Notes under the pieces: model-generated
The model's input: only the letters and a program-made list of their open reading frames with translations
The model's database searches: none
What the model was told of the DNA's origin: nothing
Shown here: one piece after another, positions 34,975-47,216 of the stretch
Position numbering within the stretch: the stretch's first letter is position 1
How the letters are laid out: every line of letters begins with the position of its first letter
Position numbers and translations under genes: made by a program
Source: Raphanus sativus
Taxonomy: Eukaryota > Streptophyta > Magnoliopsida > Brassicales > Brassicaceae
Direction: 5' to 3'
DNA: 64,000 nt
Assembly: GCF_000801105.2 (NCBI RefSeq)
Contig: NC_079513.1
Coordinates: 20,552,273 to 20,616,272, forward strand

Positions 34975-35410
34975 AATACAGCCTCTCGCTGCTGACTCAT
35001 CTTTGCTCTGGGTGTAACTTCATCAGCAACGATGGCAAGAAAGTCCTTCTCGGTCGTCACGTACGTATCGACACTTTGCCTCATGGCTCATCGAGAATTC
35101 GACTCCCATAATAGATCACATAAAGCCTTTTGTTTTTCCCTTTTCCTAGAACTGCCCCCAGTACTGCTTAATCATTGGCGTCAGTTATGACCTCGAAAGT
35201 GAGATCCAAATCTGGTGGTTACACTATCAGAGCACGGATCAAAGCTCCCTTGGTTATGTGGAAAGGCATCCAAATAGGCCCTATTTGAGTTAAACTTAAC
35301 TTCTTTCTAATCAGCCGAGTAAGAGGCTTCACTATTTTAGAGAACTCCTTGATAACCTCATGTAAAAGCTAACATGATCCAGAAAATTTGTGAATTCCGT
35401 TAACTGAAAT
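34975..35410 (-). mobile_element. Ty3/gypsy pol remnant (RT end and RNase H)
   Basis: Minus-strand translation gives decayed pieces of a plant Ty3/gypsy polyprotein: EFSKIVKPLTRLIRK (end of RT), PFHITKGALIRALIV, PPDLDLTFEVITDAND and YVIYYGSRILDE of RNase H, then TTEKDFLAIV after a frameshift. Several stops interrupt it. No LTRs were found. It directly abuts the XRN fragment on the same strand. Confidence 0.75.
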
Positions 35411-36961
35411 CAACAATCGTATGTTCATCATAACCTTGATTATTAAATGTCCCAAATTCCGATTTACATGGATAAAAAGTAATATCATACGGCATGTAAC
35501 AACTCTAGTTGCAACTTTTTATCCACGATTATGAAACCTTTTTAGAAGCAACGTGAATATGGCTAACACAAATACTATCTGACTAGGAGAAGGCCTTGCG
35601 CAGGGTGAAATATTTATTTTAAAATTTATGTTTTCATATTGTAAAATTTCATGATTTTTGAATACATGTGTTTTTGTGTTTAAAATATATTTGATATTTA
35701 TGTTTTTTCAATGTAGAATAATTAATTAAGTATAAATATTTGGTACACATAAAAAAATATAGAAGCTCAAATCAAACAATTAAAATGAGATATCATTGAT
35801 ATTCTTATAATCATAGATTAAGGGTTATGAAAACATTTGATGGTATTTATAAGGAAAAACTCAACCGTATATATATAGTAGGCATAGATAGGTTTTCGGA
35901 TTGTTTGAAAAGTTAAAATAATTAGCACTAATTATCTAAAAACCATATTTTAATGTGATATATTTGAACCAATATTTACGTAAATTTTCAATAACTACCA
36001 CAAACATATTTAGCAAAGTTGTTTTAAGTTGTCGAAATTTTAGACTTGGTGACAAAGTATATTATTATCTTAAATTAAACCTACCATATAGAACTTCTTC
36101 AAAATTTTGTACCAAGCTTAAAAATTTGGTGGAATCATTAACTTGGTCAAAACGTTTCTCAACTATTCAAACAATATGGTATAAAAACAATTAATTTAAT
36201 CTTACCAAAAGAGTTTGATACATAAATTGTGTATCAGGAAAATTTGGTTCAAATATTAGGATTTTTACTGTTTTCTAATGATCATAATACCGGCAGTTTA
36301 CGATTGATCCTATTTCGACTCAATTAAAATTAAAAAGAACATTTAAACGACATTGATTATAGATAATCCGAAATAAATAGTTATTTTATAATTAAACATA
36401 TTGTATTGACAAATTTAAGATTTATATATGATTGAATTTTTTCACAATTTTTGTTTGTTTATATAATCATTTATATGTTGGGCTGATACATATGGATATT
36501 TACTAACTTGTCAGTAAATAAAATTTAAATATTTTTCGATTTTGAAGTTATACTAATTTTCAAAATATCAGATTTTTACTTTCGTTTTGAAAATATAAGA
36601 TGGAAAATTAAAATATTAAAAAAGACAATTACAAAATTGAAAACTAAACTAAAATTGTGTCTCTTTGCTATAAAATATTTTTTCTTTTATTAACAAAACA
36701 ACTTTGAATAGCTGCGTCTCTTTTGCTATTATTTTATCAAAGTGTCTCTTTGTTATTAATTAAAAAAAACAACACTTAGAAAATCATTAGTTTCTGTTTT
36801 ATACCAAAAGCATGCAATACTTAGACCATAATATATAGTAAATTTTGATTTAAATTTCTGTTTTATAATATGGACTAAGATTATATCTTACACATTTAAA
36901 AAAAAAATATTATGTTGAATCACAATATAAATCAACCTTGAGCCATTTAAAGAAAGTATCA

Positions 36962-37034
36962 TTTAATGAGATCGTCGAGTATTAATTTAATGAGATCGCC
37001 GAGTATTAATTTAATGAGATCGTCGAGTATTAAG
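36962..37034. repeat. 24-bp tandem repeat, three copies
   Basis: The unit tttaatgagatcgtcgagta plus ttaa is repeated three times, at 36962, 36986 and 37010. The middle copy has one change (gcc for gtc). It lies inside the Helitron at 35583-37735. Confidence 0.9.
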
Positions 37035-37240
37035 TTTATCATATCATATACATTTATGTTTGGATTAATATAATATTTCCTAGAAATTGGATTTTGAAGT
37101 TACTAATTTTAATTTAATTTTTATGGTGCCACGTAAACAAAATTAACATCATAATTAAGTGACACTTAAGCAAGATTTTTTTAGTTAATACAAACTTAAG
37201 GTTACAACTTTTTAAATGTTTCTTTATTAATATATAGAGG

Positions 37241-37278
37241 ATAATCATACTTTTTGGTCAAATTAAATAATCATACTT
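37241..37278 (-). repeat. Short insertion with 12-bp direct repeats
   Basis: ataatcatactt occurs at 37241-37252 and 37267-37278 around 14 bp. On the minus strand the insert ends gacc plus AAA. The tail is short, so this is a weak example. Confidence 0.4.
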
Positions 37279-38540
37279 AGTACGCGTATCTTTACTTTAA
37301 ATGCAAAAATAAATTTTCATATTTTGATTAGGAAAATCTCGCATAAATGTTGCTAACTATGAGTAACTTACTTTGTACAGAATAAGAAACTAAATTATTC
37401 TCTTTATTAATATAGTCAAATATATAGAGTAATTAATCACTGCTTATTTCCAATTTTTTTATTGCGTAACGCAAGGATTCATATTTCTTATTTATGGTGT
37501 TCGAAACACTGTCATAAATAGGAAAAAAGATTTATATGCGTAACTATAGTCTAAACCAATATTTGAGATAAGTGAGACCAATGGCAAAACCTGTAATATA
37601 TTTAGTAAGTTAAGGATATTTCTAAATATGGTTTGAAGAGAATTGTGGAACAGACATGTCAGCATGGTATTGAGGTAAATAAGTATTAACTAAAAGGTTA
37701 TTTTTTACTTTTCTTCCCTATTAATAAGAAAGGGATGATACATATTTATTAATTTGAATTTTTTCATAAATGTATTCACCTATTAATCAATAAAGGAAAA
37801 GTAATTATATGTTAGATTGTTAGTCCAATATTGAATTTATTCGTTTTATATTAAAAAAAGAAAGATATAAACTCGTGAGAATATTTTGAGTAGTAAATGT
37901 ATTACTATCAATGCTCCACCATATATACATATATTTCCATAAATTAAAAATCCAATTAATGTTGACAAACTTGTGTGAAGAAGCTTTAAATATATTGTTT
38001 TACCACGTAAGATAAGCTTAATTATACGGTAACAGAAATTTCATATAGAGAAAAAATACTTTGATATAAATTTCTATATTTCCGACTTTACAATATGCTA
38101 GATATATAGTTCCCTACTTATATTAAATTTCATAATCTCTATATATATATTCTCCATATTATTTATATGTGTGACAATTATAATAAATTAAAAAAATATG
38201 TGGCCAGTCCTCATATTTGTATATGAAATTATGAACACCAAATATAAATCATATAATAAAACATATCTTGTGTGGCTGCTTTCTCTGAGTTGGTCTTCCA
38301 TGAATGAGACTATTATCAAATTCTTGATTATTAGCTAATAATCAATAAACAACAATTCAAAAAAAATCAAGTCTATTCATTTACCGAAATTATACAACTG
38401 CTAATCAAAAATATTAAAATAACAAAGAGTAACAAACAGCTGCATATAATATTCTTAAAAGTAAACATAAAAGAAATAAGGAAAGATACTTGTGACCTAA
38501 TTTGAAAAAAAAGACTATCGACTTAGAAAGGTAAAGCAAG

Positions 38541-38801
38541 TCAGTATTTTTTTACCGACTTAGAAAGGTAAAGCTGTGAATTAGAAAGGTAAAGCTCAAA
38601 TTCGATTCTTAGTCTGAACTCGATTCTTAGTCTCTCGCAGAAAAACTTGTGAATTAGAAAGGTAAAGATAAAAGTAATATACTTAAAAGTAAACATTAAA
38701 AAAATGTGAATTACAAAAACCTGTGAATTGGAAAGATAAAGCTCCACTTCGATTCTTAGTCTCTCGCTTGAAAATGCTCTGGTTAAAACCCTGAAAACCA
38801 T
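38541..38801 (-). repeat. Decayed repeat array encoding a repeated peptide
   Basis: The minus strand reads through 86 codons with SERLRIEVELYLSNSQ, CERLRIEF, RLRIEFELYLSNSQ and LYLSKS. The DNA unit includes gaattagaaaggtaaagct and cgattcttagtctctcgc. Partial copies also lie at 38515-38545. No known protein is recognised. It may be a tandemly amplified piece of a coding sequence. Confidence 0.5.
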
Positions 38802-39109
38802 TAGACGGATTGCTATCAGACAAAAAAAAGGAGCAACATGTACACGAATTATAAGGCAATAAAAGTAATAGAAACCTTATATAATCACACCTACATGTAC
38901 ACGACTTTTTTTGTTCGGAATGACCTCCACTATCATTATATATATTTTTAGATCTTGTGCACCAAGTTTAAATTTCCGTTAGTATTATGCAATTAATACC
39001 CAATATTTGTTACTCATAATTGCCACTTCTTGAATGACAGCATAATTGTCTATTTTGAAAATGAATAAATGATATAAGGAATGATTGTTTAATCATTATG
39101 GACGGATCA

Positions 39110-40105
39110 TAATTGCCAATCATAGTAGTTTCCAAAATCGAAACCAAATTAAAATCGCTCTACAAAGGTTGCTATAAATGTACACACGAAACTAAAGACA
39201 ATAAATTAGTGGCATTAAATTAATACACGAAATTAAAGGCAGTAAATTAAGGTTGCTATAAACGGATGCATCATTAATTGAATACAAATAATTCGGTTAT
39301 GAGACTATATTATATAAGTCGATTATTCACATGTATCACAATGACATTTATATGTAATTATTCTAGTAAATTGAGGGTAAATCTAAAAATGGGCTGAGAA
39401 TGAATATGGTGCCGCCACGTCAGCATGTCACACATGTAAATAACTTACAAAACAAATATTATTCTCAAAAATTGCTCATTGATTAATAAAAAGGGAATAT
39501 ATCCAATAGTAATCCGAGTATAGATTTTTGAAAACAATTATTATGAGTATGATATAATTGCAATCTAAACAAAACTATAAAATTAAGGATGCCTCCTAAA
39601 ATGAACCAAAACTATAAAATGAACCACTTACATTTATATTTAAAATATTCAAACTTTTCGGACAGACCAATATCATTATATATGGAAGGATCATAAATTT
39701 CCTAATTAATATAGAAGGATCATAAATTGCAAATCATAGTACTCACCAAATCTGACACCAAATTAAAGTTCACTAGCCGAGTTTCCCATATATAAACAAA
39801 TGAAACAAAACACAATAAATTCAAACATTTAAGTCATACACGCAATTATATGAACGTTGCCATAAACGGATAAATCGGAATTGAATGCTAAATAATTCGA
39901 TGAATTATATTAATGTTTGACGATGAGAGTATATTATATGACAATGGCAGACTTATGTAATTATTCTAGTGAGTTGAGGGCAAATATACAAATCGGCTGA
40001 GAATGAATATGGTGCCGACACGTCAGCATGGCACACCCGTAAATAACTTACAAACCAAAGGTTACTCTTTAAAAATGCTTCTTGATTAATAAGAAGGGGA
40101 TATCA
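39110..40105. repeat. Two diverged direct copies of a Helitron 5' region
   Basis: About 39110-39500 and 39690-40100 are alike: both contain tcataaattgc-like text, aggatcat, ctgagaatgaatatggtgcc, cacgtcagcatg, gtaaataacttacaaa and a terminal gattaataa..ggga motif. The second copy ends in a minus-strand Helitron 5' signature (A before TCCCCTTCTTATTAATCAAG at 40100). The first has TT in place of TC. Neither has a clear 3' end, so they look like truncated copies. Confidence 0.55.
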
Positions 40106-40109
40106 TATA

Positions 40110-40356
40110 CTCCCTCTGTTTTTTAAAGATACATGTTCTAGAAAAAAAATTTGTTTTAAAAAAATACATTTTTTACCTTTTCAATGTATTATTTAATGAA
40201 AATCTGTTAACTTCAAAAAAATTAATTGTGTTTATTGGATTTTTATTGGTTAAAGATTATGAAAATTTGTTATTCACAAAAATCAATGCATTTTTAATGT
40301 GATTTCTTAATATATGTGATAAGTCTAAAATATGTATCTTTAAAAAACAGAGGGAG
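40110..40356. mobile_element. Stowaway-like MITE
   Basis: The terminal inverted repeats ctccctctgttttttaaaga and its complement tctttaaaaaacagagggag bound 247 bp. TA dinucleotides flank both ends (40108-40109 and 40357-40358), the Tc1/mariner-type duplication. The CTCCCTC start is typical of Stowaway MITEs. There is no coding capacity. Confidence 0.88.
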
Positions 40357-40527
40357 TAGTAAATTATACAAGCTTCTAGAATTTAATCATTTCTTTCGTA
40401 ACAATATGTTAGATTCGAATTTAACATCTGCTGTGATCCAAGGGCAATCAATTGCTTTGTTAGAGAAGTCGCTCTCTGCTACAATTGACTCCATCATCTT
40501 GTTCAAACTTATGTAAAGCTACTGATA

Positions 40528-40562
40528 ACATTGCTTACTATAAAAAAAACATTGCTTACTAT
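40528..40562 (+). repeat. Pure oligo(A) insertion with 14-bp direct repeats
   Basis: acattgcttactat occurs at 40528-40541 and 40549-40562. Only seven A lie between the copies. It is the extreme member of the tailed-insertion class, or a simple tandem duplication with filler. Confidence 0.5.
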
Positions 40563-42609
40563 GACCAAAACAATATTTATATTATCAAGGTCATATATGC
40601 TCATGCTTCTACTGATTCTGCTCAGGGTCTCTGCTGGTTCCCTATCTTCATTTTGCACCAAAAACATTATTCACTGATTTCAGATTTTTTCTTTGCGGTG
40701 AACAAGTTAATCTTGTTTTGCTTTAGGCAAACACTTAGAGCAGCATTATCAGTAGATATGCTAAGGGGTTTAAAAAAAAGAGAATATTTTAATTATTACA
40801 GCTTTAAAAACATTAATAAGGTGACAGCTTGCTTTAATGTTTCAATCAGTTTTAAACCTCCTTATTTAAGAATTTTTGCTTCTTTTCTTTATTTTTTTCT
40901 GATTTAGTCTTCCTTTGAAAGTTATAAACTTCTTAATAAACCAGCGTTGGAGCTGCTTTTAATCGTGGGTATAATAAAAATTAGAGAAAATTACCCAGAA
41001 TAACTCTACTTTTTTTGTTAATTACTAATCTAACTCTACATCATGGAAACATGTTAGTATGTGTGGCTAAAGACCAAATAACCTTAATTGTTCCTTTTTA
41101 TTACAATATTGCCATTTCTAATATATTTCATTAATAATTTTTAAAACAGAAAATAGAAACCACTAATCCCTATGGTATCGTATTATTATTTGTCGAAGAA
41201 CAATAAAGTAGAAGATCAAAATGTTTTCTATAAACTTTGTAATTATCAGTTACAAAAAAAAATGTTCTCCAGAAAAAAAAAACAATTTTTATTTGTGCCA
41301 TAAGAAAAGAAGGAAGAAAATAGACGTCAGTCTGAAAACGCCATTAACGTCAATCAAGGTAATCACGTGTAAGAGTGATTTGTAGATTAAGGTTTTCTCT
41401 TTGTTTGGTTTAAATTAAGTTTGGTTTGATTTAATTAAATAAATTTAGTTTACATGCTTTTGATTCAAATTATAGTTAGTGTGGACCGTTTTGGTTTAGA
41501 TTACTGGTATACTAGGTGATGATCCGCGCCTTGCGCGGAGTGAATGGACTAAAAGAAATTATTATTTTCAATTTATAGTATTAAAAAGGTAAAAAATCAT
41601 ATAAACAAATAATACATATGTTATATGATACATTGCTGTAATTTTTGATAAATATACAGATCAATTAAAAAAAGTTTGTACTTTCCGATTTACTGTGTTA
41701 TCAAGATTGAGCGAAAATAAAATAATTAAGAGTAATCATCTTTTTAATAAACTAATATGTTATAGTTTTTTTTCAAGATTTTTTTTTTGCCGAATCCTTA
41801 AAAATATTAGAGGAAAATAAATGTAATGTTATTAACAATAATAGTTTTTTTGTTTTTTATTAAGTTTCTATACATTAGAACCGAACCCACTTGACCTAGA
41901 AAACTCCGACTCTAATTCCACCCAAAAATTTATAATATCCGAGCGGAGTCTAATTGTAAAACACAAAAAAACTTGATACCCAAAAGAACTAAACCGTACC
42001 TGAACGAATATTTAAATACCCATATCTAATTAACTTTGTAACAAATAAAAAGTTCTTCATTCAAACATTTGAAATTATAATGGTTAAAACATAAAATACA
42101 TGATGTTGAATTATTATTGTAAAAACAATCAATGAAATAGTTAAGAAGTATAAAAAAATATGTAAAAGATATAATAAAATAATTAAAATAGATAAGTTCT
42201 GTTTGTAATTATGCAATAAATGATATTCCAAATTGTTTGGAAAAGAATAATTAATAAAATAGTTAAGATGAATGAAAAAAAGATAAAATATGTAATAAAT
42301 TTGTTGGAAAAAATTGGTTCTATCTATACTTCAGTTTTAATAATAAAGATAATGCAATTAAAAAAAAAGTGGATAAAAACTTTTAAGTATACTATTAAAG
42401 TTCATTCCATACAGCAAGAAAAATAAGTGAGTATGGAGCAAGATATTTATTTATGAAAAGCAACTATGCTGCAAAAACACATATACTGTATACATATATA
42501 TATCGACCGATATGCTAATTAATCAATAAGTTGTTGTTAGGGTTATTACAAATGGTAGCGTTATAGTAGTATATTTTTCTCACGTGCGTAGTTATCTTTT
42601 CATGCGAAT

Positions 42610-42657
42610 ATTCAGAGTTAAATTCTATGTCAAAAAAAAATAATTCAGAGTTAAATT
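42610..42657 (+). repeat. Short poly(A) insertion with 15-bp direct repeats
   Basis: attcagagttaaatt occurs at 42610-42624 and 42643-42657. The 18-bp insert is ctatgtc followed by nine A and ta. Confidence 0.65.
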
Positions 42658-42861
42658 ATCTTTTTCATTTTGTTTTCTCCTCAGAATTGACATCTTATTA
42701 AGCAATAAATCCAAATATCTTCAAATTTTAGTAATTAAAATTTGAAGATAGTTATGACTATATAGGATAAAACATTAGACTCACTTTATACTCACTTCTG
42801 GAAGAGTGAATCTAACGTTTATTGAGAGAAAAATAAGATTGTATGGTATTGTAGAAGCATA

Positions 42862-42938
42862 TATTGAAGCCCACAAGAAAAGCTCATAATCTAATCCAAT
42901 AAGAAGTCTTGATGAATTATGTAACTAGGGTTAGATTC

Positions 42939-42969
<31 letters not shown>

Positions 42970-43285
42970 TATGTGCTCTGAAGTTATATCTCTGAGGGAC
43001 TATACAAAAACTCTCCAAGTACAAAGATACCTCTGAGTGAGTATGATAGATCTCCAAGTATAGATCAAAGATCTTTTTTGGTTCTAAAGTCTACTGTTTT
43101 TATCTCTACATCAAATGAGAAAGCTGTCTACATCTTCATGTCTCCAAGTCACTACTATTTGCATCTTCAAACTTGTCATCTTGTTTCCACGGACGCCAAG
43201 TTTGCGGGGAGTATTGAAGCCCACAAAAAAAGCCCATAATCTAATCCAATAAGAAGTCTTGATGAATTATGTAACTAGGGTTAGA

Positions 43286-43339
<54 letters not shown>

Positions 43340-43355
43340 TATGTGCTCTGAAGTT
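42862..43355 (+). repeat. Pair of direct repeats, probable deleted Copia-type LTR element
   Basis: The repeats 42862-42985 and 43212-43355 both start tattgaagcccacaa and end cttatgtgctctgaagtt. They are nearly identical except for the length of an internal AT tract. The 226 bp between them end in ccaagtttgcggggag, like the polypurine tract before a Copia 3' LTR. The second copy continues into further LTR-like sequence to about 43570. No pol sequence remains. An alternative is a plain segmental duplication. Confidence 0.55.
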
Positions 43356-44583
43356 GGAACATTGGCTGCCATTGTTGCAGTTACATTAAAACTCATTTTA
43401 TGATATCAAACAAACCGTTTATCTTGGTGACAACTCTCAAGCTTCTTCTCTTTAGTTTCTTTAGCCTCTCAATAAAGCTCTATGAGCTATTAGTCTTTCA
43501 ATAAGCTCTCTAGTGCACAAATCTTTCTTGTTTTGAGTTTGTTCACAGCATATACGACCTCTGTAATATATGAGTACCAATGCTCTTAGGTTATTAATGA
43601 GATAGTCAACAAAGGAATGGTAGTACAGTATACAATAAACTAAAATTTTCTATATGCCCAAATCTTGAGCTCTCGAAACAAAGACTCCTATATTAATACA
43701 CTAATTTCTATTTTCCCCAATTAAGGCTGTAACAGTGAGTGATAAAATCTGAATACTATATATACGCATATGATATATAAGATTTCCTCTTTTGCAATTC
43801 AATATATTCAATCATAAATTGAAGGGAATATTTAACTAATCAAACGGACAACTACTTGCCGTTAATCAAGTTCATAGATGGTAGGATTGACTAATTAAAT
43901 ATATTACATTCAATGTATAATTAGCGTGATGAACAATTCAATTTTTAAAAATTGCTATATGTATGAGTGTTCATATTTACCCAAATTCGATTCATATATT
44001 TAACGTTACAATAACGACAGTGATTCATAATCAACGTAATGTGTGAAATTTAAATGGGTGACCCACACTTTGACCAGATTTAAAAATAAGATCAAAATTT
44101 GAAGATTAGTGTATAGAGTGGAAATTTAAGCATAATGCTGCATGGAATTAAAGCATACATTGTAAACATAGAAAAAAATGATACATAATTTTTTTATATA
44201 AATTAATCGGAGAATTAAATAAGAAGAAGCAAATATAAAATTTCAAACAACATATAGTGGCCACGTTAGAATCTTCAAATAAGAATCTGTAACGCCTGTT
44301 CAAAATAAGAGAAGAAATAGATCAAAACTTTTTTCCATTGATTCATAGCCATTATCATACGTAACCATGAAAATGCTGGAATTAAGACAACGCAATTTGT
44401 AATTTGTAGTGAGTTTTACTATCGTTTTGATGTTTGTTTGATTATAAAAGATAGAACATCTTATCATGTTAAACCATCTAATGGATATATGTTTGATTAT
44501 TTCGGCCAGGTCATTAGTAGAGCAGAGAATGTGACAAATACATGGGAGTTATTACAGGCAAAAACCAAAAGAGAACATGACAA

Positions 44584-44623
44584 ATATTATAAAACCTCAG
44601 TCAAAAAAAAATATTATAAAACC
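44584..44623 (+). repeat. Short poly(A) insertion with 13-bp direct repeats
   Basis: atattataaaacc occurs at 44584-44596 and 44611-44623. The 14-bp insert is tcagtc followed by eight A. Confidence 0.6.
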
Positions 44624-44869
44624 ATACGATATGCATGTGTATAAGTTTCAACATTAAAGTTAGACCAGTGGCAGTAACTGTAAATAGTCTAGTAATATAT
44701 GGATCTTTATAAATGATGGCCAAGAGTAACTCTCATGTTGACACGTCATATAATGGTATGCCCGTAAATATGTTGTATTTAAAGGGTATTATTTAAAATT
44801 GCTTCTGTTTTAATAGTAAGGGGATGAAATAATTTCATAACTAAACAGTGTAATCTGTTTTGCAAAAAT

Positions 44870-46140
44870 TTAAAAAAATCTGTGGCCAAATAATAAATAA
44901 ATTTGTGGTTTAAGTTTAAATAAATCCGTCAAATTGTAACAAACCAGTTGTCAGATAATAAATAAATCTATCAAATTCTAACTAAATCTGTGAAATTCTA
45001 ATAAATCTGTAGCCAAAGACTAAATAAGTCTATCATATCCTAATTAAGTCCGTCAAAATTAAGTAAATTTGTGGCTAAAGAATAACAAATCAATCAAATC
45101 AAAATTAAGTCTATCAAAAACAAGTAAATTTGTGGCTAAACAAAAATAAATCTATCAAATTCTACATAAATCTGTTTAAATTAAGTAAATCTATGGCCCA
45201 ACAAATTAAATCTGTCAATATTTAAAAAATTTGTGGTCAAACATGACAGATTTGTTGTAACAAGTCTGTAGAAATCTTATTAAGGAGGGGTTATTGGGAG
45301 ATGAATTTTCATAAATTTTGGAAATTTTGAGATTCCTTTGTTATTGGTTCTTGGATTTCATAAATCTTAATAGAATTCATTGTTATTGGTTTAAGAATTT
45401 TCAAAATCCATTCAAATCCATTGTTATTCAAAAAGTTTTGTTATTATAGATTCTCTAATTCTAACTAAATCTATTGTTATTGGAACATGAATTCTATTCA
45501 TTTTTATTCATGAGACTCAACTTTCAAAATATCATATATATCCATGTGATTTTCAAAATCCATGTGCAACTTTTACCAAATTATGTCCAAATCTATAATT
45601 CATTACATTTTGTATACCATTACGCTTTTGAAAACATAATTTATATTTATAATGTTTATCATTTTCAATATATAATTAAATTTATATATATAAAAACTTT
45701 AAATAAAAAGTTTATAATAGTTTGGAAAATCATTTTCAAATTTCAAAAACAAAATTTAAAAAACAAAATTTTTATAAAAATGTTAGAATTTGAAAACTAT
45801 AACTCGAAATATTTTTTAAAAAAATATTTTTTTATTATTCTTTATATATAACAAGTGTGTCTCTTTAATGAAACATCTTTTAATAATCTAAGTTAATAAA
45901 AAGCTAGACAAATCTAAGAAAATCATGATCAAATTCTATAAGTCAATGCATATACATTTTCACAATCCACCTAACTTTTAAAATCAATCAACTCTTAAAA
46001 TTCACAAACTCTATACAAATTCTTCTCCCAATAACCCCCCCTAAGTCTATCATTTTTTTAAAAAAATCTATGGCTAAAGAAAAATATATTTAAGTTTGTG
46101 GCTACATAAAACGTAGACAAAATAAGTCTATGAACGGTAA
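44870..46140. repeat. Degenerate tandem array, split by a MITE
   Basis: From 44870 to 45290 a loose unit recurs many times, built from aaatctgtggccaaa, aataaataaatcta, tcaaattctaa and ttaagtctgtcaaa variants. The same wording resumes at 46042-46140 (aagtctatc, aaaatctatggctaaag). The block between them is the Harbinger element at 45294-46041, so the array predates that insertion. Confidence 0.65.
45294..46041. mobile_element. PIF/Harbinger-type MITE
   Basis: The 748-bp element starts ggaggggttattgggagatg and ends, in complement, gggggggttattgggagaag. It is flanked on both sides by TAA (45291-45293 and 46042-46044), the 3-bp duplication of PIF/Harbinger transposons. The frame at 45474-45851 inside it is low-complexity and has no transposase motif. 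Confidence 0.82.
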
Positions 46141-46981
46141 AATTGTAAATATTTCGAAAATTTAACAATGGCATTTTTGTAATATTTTTTTTTGCTAACA
46201 AAGAGAATAAGGGTAAATTAGGTATTAAAAACAAACTAGCAATTAAAATAAAATTAGAGTTAAACTAGTAATTAATTGATAAATAAAGGTTAAACTAGTT
46301 TTTTCCCCTAAAAATTATTTAATCCAGCGTAAACCACTTTTATTTATGATACTTGGATTTATAGAGTAAGAACACCTTTTGTTAATTATGCGAACATATA
46401 AAGTTCTAAACATTTTGCAATGAATATCACTTTTAAACCCACAAGTTGTTATTGATATATAAAAAAACAAACTACTACAAAATCAATTAAAACTTGACTT
46501 TGACATCTGCCACCAAAATTTCTCCTAAGGAAAACAAGAAAACATATATTAAAACGATAGCAAAAGGAAGTATATTATAGGGATATTTGTATTTAAAACA
46601 TTTTTTTTACAAATAAGACAACATAATCAAAATGAAGAGATATGTTGTGGGGGCAACGTCGAGCATAGCCATATGGATTTGCTCCACCGTCCGCAACCCA
46701 ACCCACCGCTGGACCCCGGCATTTTTCAGTCGGCAGATAAATTTCTCTGGCAGCAAACGTCCCACCGGTCAGCACTCAGATTTAATATCTCAATACGACT
46801 ATTTTTCTAAATAAAAACTAGTCTGCCATCTTTGTCAAAAGAAAAAAAACACACTAATCCTTTAATAATTTCATGTACTTCAGAATTGTCAATCATGTTT
46901 CTAAATAATTTATTTAGTTACTTTTCTGTTCCCAACAAATTTGTTAAAATAGAAAGGAAAGTACATAATAATAAAAAGATA

Positions 46982-47166
46982 CAGTATAACCTCTTTAAAT
47001 TAATAATCGATAGATTAATATCTCTATAAATTAATATAATTTCATAGTGCCAAATTGAGTTTTTAGTTCAATTAGTGACTCGATAAATTAATAATCTCTA
47101 TAAATTAATAAAAAAACTATAGTTTTGGTATATTCTCAACATTATTAATTTATAGAGGTTTCACTG
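46982..47166. mobile_element. Emigrant-like MITE, copy 1
   Basis: A 185-bp element with inverted ends cagtataacctctttaaatt and, in complement, cagtgaaacctctataaatt. It is flanked by TA on both sides. The end sequence matches the pogo-related Emigrant MITEs of Arabidopsis as I remember them. A second copy is at 52954-53137. Confidence 0.85.
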
Positions 47167-47216
47167 TAATACGTAAGATGATATAACCAAAGATCTATAT
47201 ATTATACTAGATATGT

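Larger units (their letters stand above)
35583..37735 (-). mobile_element. Helitron, non-autonomous
   Basis: The minus-strand 5' end is TCCCTTTCTTATTAATAG at 37735 downward, preceded by A (t37736). The 3' end is CTAG (35583-35586), followed by T (a35582). A degenerate GC-rich hairpin (cttgcgcagg region) lies just inside, near 35592-35604. Insertion between A and T, TC start, 3' hairpin and CTRR end are the Helitron hallmarks. The same 5' end type recurs at 40100 and 44824. No Rep/helicase frame was found. Confidence 0.6.
41512..44824 (-). mobile_element. Helitron inside the Mutator-like element
   Basis: The minus-strand 5' end is TCCCCTTACTATTAAAACAG from 44824, preceded by A. The 3' end is CTAG at 41512-41515, followed by T. 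A perfect 6-bp-stem hairpin (ccgcgc, ctt, gcgcgg) lies at 41524-41538, 8 nt inside the CTAG. The length is 3.3 kb. There is no Rep/helicase frame, so it is non-autonomous. An LTR pair lies within it. Confidence 0.68.
40984..46308. mobile_element. Large Mutator-like element with nested insertions
   Basis: The 9-bp duplication taaaaatta flanks the element exactly (40975-40983 and 46309-46317). Nine base pairs is the Mutator signature. The ends are long imperfect inverted repeats: left gagaaaattacccagaataa and so on to attactaatctaactctac, and right, in complement, ggggaaaaaactagtttaac and so on to attactagtttaactctaa. No MURA transposase frame was found. Inside are a Helitron, an LTR pair, a degenerate tandem array and a Harbinger MITE, which explain the 5.3-kb length. 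The duplication is AT-rich, so chance is possible, but it coincides with the repeat ends. Confidence 0.6.

Noticed and set aside
36962..37034. CRISPR-like repeat array
   Set aside because: Units are contiguous 24-bp tandem repeats without spacers, in a plant genome.
42939..43334. Long TA tracts as an origin or centromere-like signal
   Set aside because: They are simple repeats inside the LTR-like pair and need no further explanation.
45474..45851. 125-codon ORF as a transposase
   Set aside because: It is I/F/K/N-rich AT sequence inside a Harbinger MITE, without catalytic motifs.
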